Part shown: one piece after another, positions 6,217-10,250 of the stretch
Numbering within the stretch: the first letter of the stretch is position 1
Layout: each line of letters opens with the position of its first letter
Assembly (NCBI GenBank): GCA_003554005.1
Contig: PWEU01000196.1
Location: 1 to 10,250, forward strand
Direction: 5' to 3'
Origin: Nitriliruptoraceae bacterium
GTDB taxonomy: Bacteria; Actinomycetota; Nitriliruptoria; Nitriliruptorales; Nitriliruptoraceae
DNA length: 10,250 nt
Made by a program: the position numbers and the translations under genes
The notes under the pieces: model-generated
Databases searched by the model: none
What the model saw: the letters and a program-made list of their open reading frames with translations, nothing else
Told to the model about the DNA's origin: nothing

Positions 6217-7314
6217 CTACCCGCCGAGCGCCTCCGCCACCGCCGGATGGACGATGTGCCCGCGCGCCACGTTCAGCGCCCCCGTCAGCGAGGGATGCTC
6301 GGCATCGGTGCCCGCCCGACCGCCGGCCACGTCCTCGACCAGGGTGGCGAGCTTGCCGATCACCGCCGCGGACAGCGCCGCGGACGCGGTCCGAGGGAAC
6401 TGCCCGGGCACGTTGGTCACGCAGTAGTGCACCACCCCATGCTCCAGATAGACCGGGTCGGACAGGGTGGTGGGTCGTGCAGTGGCCACGCAGCCGCCCT
6501 GGTCGATCGCCAGGTCCACGATCACCGACCCGGGGCGCATGGACGCGACCATCTGCTCGGTCACCAACGTCGGCGCCAGGGCCCCGGGGACCAGCGCCGC
6601 CCCGATCACCAGGTCCGCCTCCCGCACGTGGCCCGCGATCAGCGCCGGCTCGCTGGACTGGGAGGCGTCCAGCGTGCCGTCCAGGCGGAAGCGGTACAGC
6701 CGCTCGAGATCGATGTCGATGCCGGTCACGTGCGCCCCGAGGCCCCGGGCGCCGCGGGCGGCGATCGATCCAGCGACCCCCAACCCGATCACGACCACCT
6801 TGGCGGGCGGGACCCCGGCCGCACCGCCCATGAGCGTCCCGTTGCCGCCAAGGGCGGCCGACAGGGGGGCGGCACCGACGATCACCGACGCCCGTCCGGC
6901 GACCTCGGACATCGGTGCCAGCAGGGGCAGCCCGTGGGCGTCGGTCAGGGTCTCGAAGGCGTAGGCCGTCACCCCGCTGGCCTGCAGCGCCTCGGTCAGG
7001 GTCGGCTCGGCCGCCAGGTGCAGGTAGCCGAAGAGGGTGAGGTCCTCGCGCAGGAAGCCGAACTCGCTGGGCTGGGGCTCCTTGACCTTGACGACCACGT
7101 CGCTGGCCCAGACCTCCGCGGCCTCCCCGCCGAGGGGCGCACCGGCCGCGAGGTAGTCGTCGTCGGGGAACCCGGCGCCCTGCCCGGCGTCGCGCTGCAC
7201 CACCACCCCGTGCCCACGTTCGATGAGCAGGTGCACCGCCGACGGGGTCAGGGCCACCCGACGCTCCCGGTCCTTGACCTCAGACGGCACCCCGACCTGC
7301 ACACGCTCGCTCAC
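6217..7314 (-). CDS. ald: Alanine dehydrogenase
   Basis: NAD-dependent enzyme interconverting L-alanine with pyruvate and ammonia; cytoplasmic, hexameric in relatives. It links nitrogen and carbon metabolism and provides alanine, for example for cell wall. 365 residues beside about 370 in the family. Seen: N-terminal motif VGVPSEVKDRERRVALTP with substrate-binding Arg19, catalytic Lys78 in KVKEP and His99 in YLHLAAE, the PLLAPMSEVAGR block, Rossmann glycine motif GLGVAG followed by Asp-ended strand GIDID, and DLAIDQGG with the catalytic-loop Asp. The reading frame stays open far upstream of the start, to about 8200, but the family alignment begins at VQVGVP and the GTG at 7314 has GGGGAGGG just before it, so I take that start. 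In some bacteria Ald also acts in glyoxylate reduction or redox balance under low oxygen; nothing here decides this. Stand-alone gene between the CPBP protease gene and panD. Confidence 0.96.
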   Translation of the reverse strand: MSERVQVGVPSEVKDRERRVALTPSAVHLLIERGHGVVVQRDAGQGAGFPDDDYLAAGAPLGGEAAEVWASDVVVKVKEPQPSEFGFLREDLTLFGYLHLAAEPTLTEALQASGVTAYAFETLTDAHGLPLLAPMSEVAGRASVIVGAAPLSAALGGNGTLMGGAAGVPPAKVVVIGLGVAGSIAARGARGLGAHVTGIDIDLERLYRFRLDGTLDASQSSEPALIAGHVREADLVIGAALVPGALAPTLVTEQMVASMRPGSVIVDLAIDQGGCVATARPTTLSDPVYLEHGVVHYCVTNVPGQFPRTASAALSAAVIGKLATLVEDVAGGRAGTDAEHPSLTGALNVARGHIVHPAVAEALGG

Positions 7315-7318
7315 GACG

Positions 7319-7326
7319 CCCTCCCC
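7319..7326 (-). promoter_or_regulatory. Ribosome binding site of ald
   Basis: GGGGAGGG ends 4 bases before the GTG at 7314. It decides the start, because the reading frame itself continues upstream for about 890 bases through the neighbouring gene. Confidence 0.75.
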
Positions 7327-7355
7327 TGCCTCGTCCGCCTGCTCCCGACCACTCG

Positions 7356-7361
7356 ACGCTA
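7356..7361 (-). promoter_or_regulatory. Possible -10 box for ald
   Basis: TAGCGT within the least GC-rich part of the 122-base gap, about 40 bases upstream of the ald start. No convincing -35 element is present at 16-18 bases, so this is weak. Confidence 0.22.
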
Positions 7362-7423
7362 GTTGCCGGCCTCGGGTGGCGACACCGATCCTCACGGACC
7401 GTGGATGAGCGGGGTCGGAGGAC

Positions 7424-7447
7424 GCCTCGGCTGACGTCAGCCGAGGC
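7424..7447 (-). terminator. 24-base palindrome spanning the CPBP protease stop codon
   Basis: The 24 bases form a perfect palindrome: 10-bp arms (GCCTCGGCTG and its complement) around ACGT. The TGA of the protease gene (7437-7439) lies inside it, as does half of the last Gly-Leu-Gly codons. The hairpin is very stable, but no T-run follows on the minus strand, so it would be an atypical terminator of the kind common in GC-rich actinobacteria, or an mRNA 3'-end stabiliser. It sits between the envelope gene cluster and ald, a sensible place to end transcription. Confidence 0.55.
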
Positions 7448-8417
7448 CCGCCAGCGGCAGCCACCCGAGGGTCGGTGCTACGGCCAGCTCGAGGTCGAGC
7501 AACTCGTCGAGGTCGAGGCGGTCGATCAGCAACGTGAGACCGAGGGAGATCGCGTTGAAGACCGCGTGGCCGAGGACCGCCACCATCAGGTTGCCGGTCA
7601 GGTGGTAGGCGAGCGCCAGCAGGAAGCCGACGGTGAACAGCCCCACCAGGGCGAAGGGCTGGGACAGCACTACCTCGACGTGGATCACGGCGAAGATGGC
7701 GGCGGACAGCACCAGGCCGACGGACAGGTTGATCCGGTCCGCCAGCGCCCGGAACAGCACGCCCCGGAAGATCACCTCCTCCACCAGCGGTGCGACCACC
7801 ACCGCGAGCAGCGCCACCAGGGCCAGGGGCAGGCCACCCGCCAGGGCGTCCTGGAGCAGCTGCTGCTCGACCGGGTCCTCGACGCCGGCCAGCAGGACCA
7901 CGATCGCGTTCAGCGTGAAGGAGACGAAGGCGACCACGAACCCGGTGGCCAGGCCGATGGCGACCATGGCCCCGGTGGTCCGGGTCGGTCCCCACAGGCG
8001 GGAGAAGGGCCGTCCCGCCGCCAGCAGGGGCAGCAGGGCGAGACAGAACACGACCAGCTGCAGCACCAGGCCGACCACGAGGTTGAGCACGATCAGCCGC
8101 GTCGAGTCCGAGGCAACGGTCTCCACGGCGTCGACGCCGGAGATGCCCAGCAGCACGAGGTTCGGGGAGATGAAGATCAGCACGGAGAAGGCGGCGATCC
8201 ACAGCCCGTACGGCGAGGGCACCTCCCTCAGCGGGGTCCGCGTGCGGGTGCGCTGCGCGCCGGGCCCCTGCGAACCGCCCCGCGCTGCAGGCGCGACCGG
8301 GGGCGACACCGGCGGGCTTCCGGATGGCTGCGTGCCCGACGCGCCAGGGGGCGGGGGTGGTCCGTCAGAACGCCACGGCTGACCGGCTCCGGGCGGTGGC
8401 GGTGGCGTGGGGCTCAC
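7437..8417 (-). CDS. CPBP-family (Abi/CAAX-type) intramembrane metalloprotease
   Basis: Multi-pass membrane protein of 326 residues, predicted to cleave substrates within or near the membrane. The three diagnostic motifs are all present: EEVIFR (Glu213-Glu214, Arg218), FAVIH (Phe242, His246) and HAVFN (His284, Asn288). In the family these form the glutamate/histidine active site. The first 60 residues are proline-rich (runs of five prolines) and probably cytoplasmic; hydrophobic segments begin near residue 70 and fill the rest. The GTG start overlaps the stop of the SpoIID-type gene by 4 bases (GTGA) and has GGAG 7 bases upstream, so the two genes are translationally coupled. Bacterial CPBP proteins act variously in bacteriocin immunity, protein sorting and anti-sigma or signal processing; the partner here is unknown. 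Coupling to an anchored cell-wall enzyme makes envelope maintenance a fair guess. Confidence 0.92.
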   Translation of the reverse strand: MSPTPPPPPGAGQPWRSDGPPPPPGASGTQPSGSPPVSPPVAPAARGGSQGPGAQRTRTRTPLREVPSPYGLWIAAFSVLIFISPNLVLLGISGVDAVETVASDSTRLIVLNLVVGLVLQLVVFCLALLPLLAAGRPFSRLWGPTRTTGAMVAIGLATGFVVAFVSFTLNAIVVLLAGVEDPVEQQLLQDALAGGLPLALVALLAVVVAPLVEEVIFRGVLFRALADRINLSVGLVLSAAIFAVIHVEVVLSQPFALVGLFTVGFLLALAYHLTGNLMVAVLGHAVFNAISLGLTLLIDRLDLDELLDLELAVAPTLGWLPLAGLG

Positions 8418-10183
8418 GGGCGGCTCCGGGAGGGGCGAAGGACGGCGACGAGGAGCAGCGACACCAGGGCGAGCAGGCCCAGGGCCGCCAGGGGGAGCAG
8501 TATGGTGCCGGACGGGATCGCTTGCGGCAGGTTCGGACCCGGCCCATCGGCCGGTCGGGCGGGCTGCGCGACCGCCACCTCGGTGGGGGTGCCGGCGCTG
8601 CGTCCAGCCCCGTCCTCTCCGGTCAGGACCAGGCGGTAGGTGCCGGCCGTCACAGGATCACCGTCGTCATCGGTCAGGCGCCAGGTCGCCGCGTGGAGCC
8701 CAGGTTCGGCGACACCGAGGTGACGCTTGGAGACGGGCAGTCCGGCCTCGTCCACCACCTCGAGACGGAGCACGACGTGCTTGTTGACCTCCGCCTCGAC
8801 CGTGACGGTCTCCCCGTCCCGGGTCAGGGAGGGCACTGACCGGGTGGGCCCCACCTCCAGCTCCCGGTCGTGACCGGACGGCGGCGCCAGCAGCCAGCCA
8901 CCGTCAGCGCGGCTGGCCGTCCAGGGCCCGAGCGCACGCTCGACGACCACCTCGCCCCGGGCGTCGAGGATCGTCACGAGGTCGTCCGCGGCCAGGGTGA
9001 GCTCGTCGCGCTGCCCGAGACCGACGCGGATGCGGTCCGGGAGCTCTGGGGAACGGGTCGGCTGCAGCCCGCCGTAGTAGGCGGCCAGGATCTCGAGATG
9101 GTCGGCCCCGTCCTCCGCCCGGCCCCGTGCCCCGTACTGCCCCATGCCCACGCCGTGCCCCCAACCGCGGCCCTCGAGCACCACCTCGTCATCGCTGACC
9201 TCCACGGTGAACCGCGACGAAGGCACGGTGGAGGGCAGCAACCGCAGCCCGTCGGCGCGACGGGTCGGGAAGCGGTCGGGGAAGCGGTCGGGGGCGACCA
9301 GCGACAGGAAGTCACGCAGCTCGACGGCTCCGACCTCGACGACGCTCCCGTCCCGTCCCGTCACGCGGAAGCGGGCGGTCACGTCGTCGACGTCGCCGGT
9401 CCGCTCGACCACGGCGACAGGGACGGTGGTGGCCAACCGTTCGCCCCGCGACAGGACCTCGTCGAACTCCTCCCGGGTGAACCGGACCCGCCACCGGTGG
9501 TAGGGCGACACCGCGTCGTAGGGGTCGTCGATACCGACGAGGTAGGCGCGGGGTCCGCTGGCCGGGAAGACCTCCTCGTTGGCGTAGGTCCGCCCACCGG
9601 AGGTGGAGAAGTACCGGGACAGGATCGGATCCCCCTCGGGATCCACCAGGACCTCACCGGCGGTGGCGGCCACGGCCTCCTCCCAGCGCTGCCCGCCGTC
9701 CAGGACCACCTCCGCGCCGCGGAAGACCTGACAGGCGGTGGTGGCGCAGAGATCGAAGCCCGCGTGGGCGCCGTACTCGGCGGACCACCACGCGTAGGTG
9801 CGGGCGGCCACCGCCTGCGCCTTCAGCGCCTCCAGCGGCCACCGGCCCGGCATCTCCGCGACCCCGGCCACGTACCTCTCGGTGTCCAGCTCGTTGATCC
9901 CCTGCCCGTCAGCAGCCAGCTCGATCGTGTCGTGGTAGCGCACACCCGCGACGCCGATGAGGACGTCCTCGCCGCCCCCCACGCGCACCGGGCCGTCCAC
10001 CAGGAGCGCCGCGTCGGGCTCCGCGGCGGCCGGACGTCCCCCCTGCGGACCGATGCCCGTCAGCAGCGCCAGCAGCGCGGCCAGCACGGCGAGGGCCACG
10101 CCGCGATGCGCGATCACGACGCGACCGGCGCAGCCGCTCCACGACGACCGCCACCACGGGGTCCACGACGTCGGCTCAGGCAT
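8414..10183 (-). CDS. SpoIID/LytB-domain protein with FlgD-like Ig domain and C-terminal membrane anchor
   Basis: Predicted exported peptidoglycan enzyme; SpoIID of endospore formers is a lytic transglycosylase that cuts denuded glycan strands. 589 residues from the chosen start. Seen: hydrophobic signal segment (about 28-44) with likely cleavage after Ala-Ala-Ala54; SpoIID domain about 60-385, with YVAGVAEMP containing the expected catalytic Glu110, LKAQAVAARTYAW, His140 plus Cys146/Cys151 (a pattern like the zinc site described for Clostridioides difficile SpoIID), and the family hallmark GWGHGVGMGQYGA; a FlgD-type Ig-like domain about 465-540 (GLHAATWRLTDDDG...AGTYRLVLTG); and a C-terminal transmembrane helix about 561-581 with a basic tail. 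The ATG at 10183 overlaps the murA-like stop by 8 bases but has a weak ribosome site; a GTG at 10117 would drop an unusual Trp-rich leader and give a more ordinary signal peptide. No sporulation gene is nearby, so a vegetative wall role is likelier. Confidence 0.9.
   Translation of the reverse strand: MPEPTSWTPWWRSSWSGCAGRVVIAHRGVALAVLAALLALLTGIGPQGGRPAAAEPDAALLVDGPVRVGGGEDVLIGVAGVRYHDTIELAADGQGINELDTERYVAGVAEMPGRWPLEALKAQAVAARTYAWWSAEYGAHAGFDLCATTACQVFRGAEVVLDGGQRWEEAVAATAGEVLVDPEGDPILSRYFSTSGGRTYANEEVFPASGPRAYLVGIDDPYDAVSPYHRWRVRFTREEFDEVLSRGERLATTVPVAVVERTGDVDDVTARFRVTGRDGSVVEVGAVELRDFLSLVAPDRFPDRFPTRRADGLRLLPSTVPSSRFTVEVSDDEVVLEGRGWGHGVGMGQYGARGRAEDGADHLEILAAYYGGLQPTRSPELPDRIRVGLGQRDELTLAADDLVTILDARGEVVVERALGPWTASRADGGWLLAPPSGHDRELEVGPTRSVPSLTRDGETVTVEAEVNKHVVLRLEVVDEAGLPVSKRHLGVAEPGLHAATWRLTDDDGDPVTAGTYRLVLTGEDGAGRSAGTPTEVAVAQPARPADGPGPNLPQAIPSGTILLPLAALGLLALVSLLLVAVLRPSRSRP
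9263..9293 (-). repeat. Short tandem repeat inside the SpoIID-type gene
   Basis: The plus strand reads GGTCGGGAAGC, GGTCGGGGAAGC, GGTCGGGG: about 2.6 copies of a 12-base unit, the first lacking one G. It encodes a doubled DRFP (PDRFPDRFP). Probably a small slippage duplication that stayed in frame. Confidence 0.6.
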
Positions 10184-10250
10184 CGGCGTCGGGGATCCGC
10201 TCGATGTCCGCACCGAGCGCCTGCAGGCGCGGCACGAAGTGCGCGTAGCC
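10176..10250 (-). CDS. murA: C-terminal end of a probable UDP-N-acetylglucosamine 1-carboxyvinyltransferase
   Basis: Only the last 24 codons lie in the window. They begin GYAHFVP and continue to LGADIERI before a short tail and TGA at 10178-10176. This matches the closing helix of MurA (RGY...L..LGA.IERV in many bacteria), the enzyme that transfers enolpyruvate to UDP-GlcNAc in the first committed step of peptidoglycan synthesis. The fragment is too short to exclude another enolpyruvyl-transferase-fold protein. Being followed by a SpoIID-type gene supports the call, as murA and spoIID are also neighbours in Bacillus. Confidence 0.65.
   Translation of the reverse strand, partial: GYAHFVPRLQALGADIERIPDADA

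Noticed and set aside
5301..6833. Plus-strand frame of 510 codons across panD and ald.
   Set aside because: It is antisense to two unmistakable metabolic genes and has no family features.
7315..8202. A long N-terminal extension of alanine dehydrogenase (about 296 extra residues, frame open to 8202).
   Set aside because: The family begins at VQVGVP, a strong ribosome site precedes the GTG at 7314, and the extension lies over the CPBP protease gene in another frame with Pro/Arg/Gly-rich sequence.
7437..8417. Reading the CPBP (Abi) gene as a phage-defence or bacteriocin-immunity module.
   Set aside because: There is no bacteriocin, toxin or defence gene nearby, and it is coupled to an envelope enzyme. 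The Abi name alone is not evidence.
8414..10213. Reading the SpoIID-type gene as evidence for endospore formation.
   Set aside because: SpoIID/LytB-domain proteins are common in non-sporulating bacteria, and no other sporulation gene is in the window.

Overview
The window comes from a very GC-rich genome (roughly 70% GC or more, strongly GC-biased third positions, many GTG starts). This and the gene families fit an actinobacterium. A deep-branching group such as Nitriliruptoria or Acidimicrobiia is a guess; no marker gene here decides it. Every gene I can support lies on the minus strand, so transcription runs from high to low coordinates. Coding density is high: the only gaps are 137, 199 and 122 bases, and I see no tRNA, rRNA, CRISPR array, insertion sequence or prophage gene.

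Right part (10250 to 7424), cell envelope. The last 24 codons of a probable murA (peptidoglycan precursor synthesis) overlap the start of a secreted SpoIID/LytB-type protein with a probable lytic transglycosylase domain, a FlgD-type Ig-like domain and a C-terminal membrane anchor. This in turn overlaps by 4 bases a CPBP (Abi/CAAX-type) intramembrane metalloprotease with a proline-rich cytoplasmic tail. A near-perfect 24-base palindrome over the protease stop codon could end or stabilise this transcript.

Middle (7314 to 5634), metabolism. A complete alanine dehydrogenase gene (ald) with intact catalytic residues is followed, after a 199-base gap rich in inverted repeats, by a complete panD (aspartate 1-decarboxylase), whose Gly24-Ser25 self-cleavage site and active-site residues are intact.

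Left part (5600 to 1), a three-gene operon that is the most interesting item. A 137-base intergenic region carries a perfect 6-4-6 inverted repeat in the only AT-rich patch nearby. It is followed by a 687-residue secreted/membrane-anchored protein with two long arrays of Leu-x-x-Gly heptads (YhgE/Pip-like repeat type), then a TetR-family repressor (4-base ATGA overlap), then an MMPL/RND-family exporter (4-base GTGA overlap) that runs off the window after 944 codons. The simplest model is a self-regulated export system: TetR senses a small molecule and binds the inverted repeat, the MMPL protein is the proton-driven exporter, and the heptad protein is an extracytoplasmic partner. The exporter is asymmetric: the first half keeps the family's Asp-Tyr motif, while in the second half Pro replaces the Asp.
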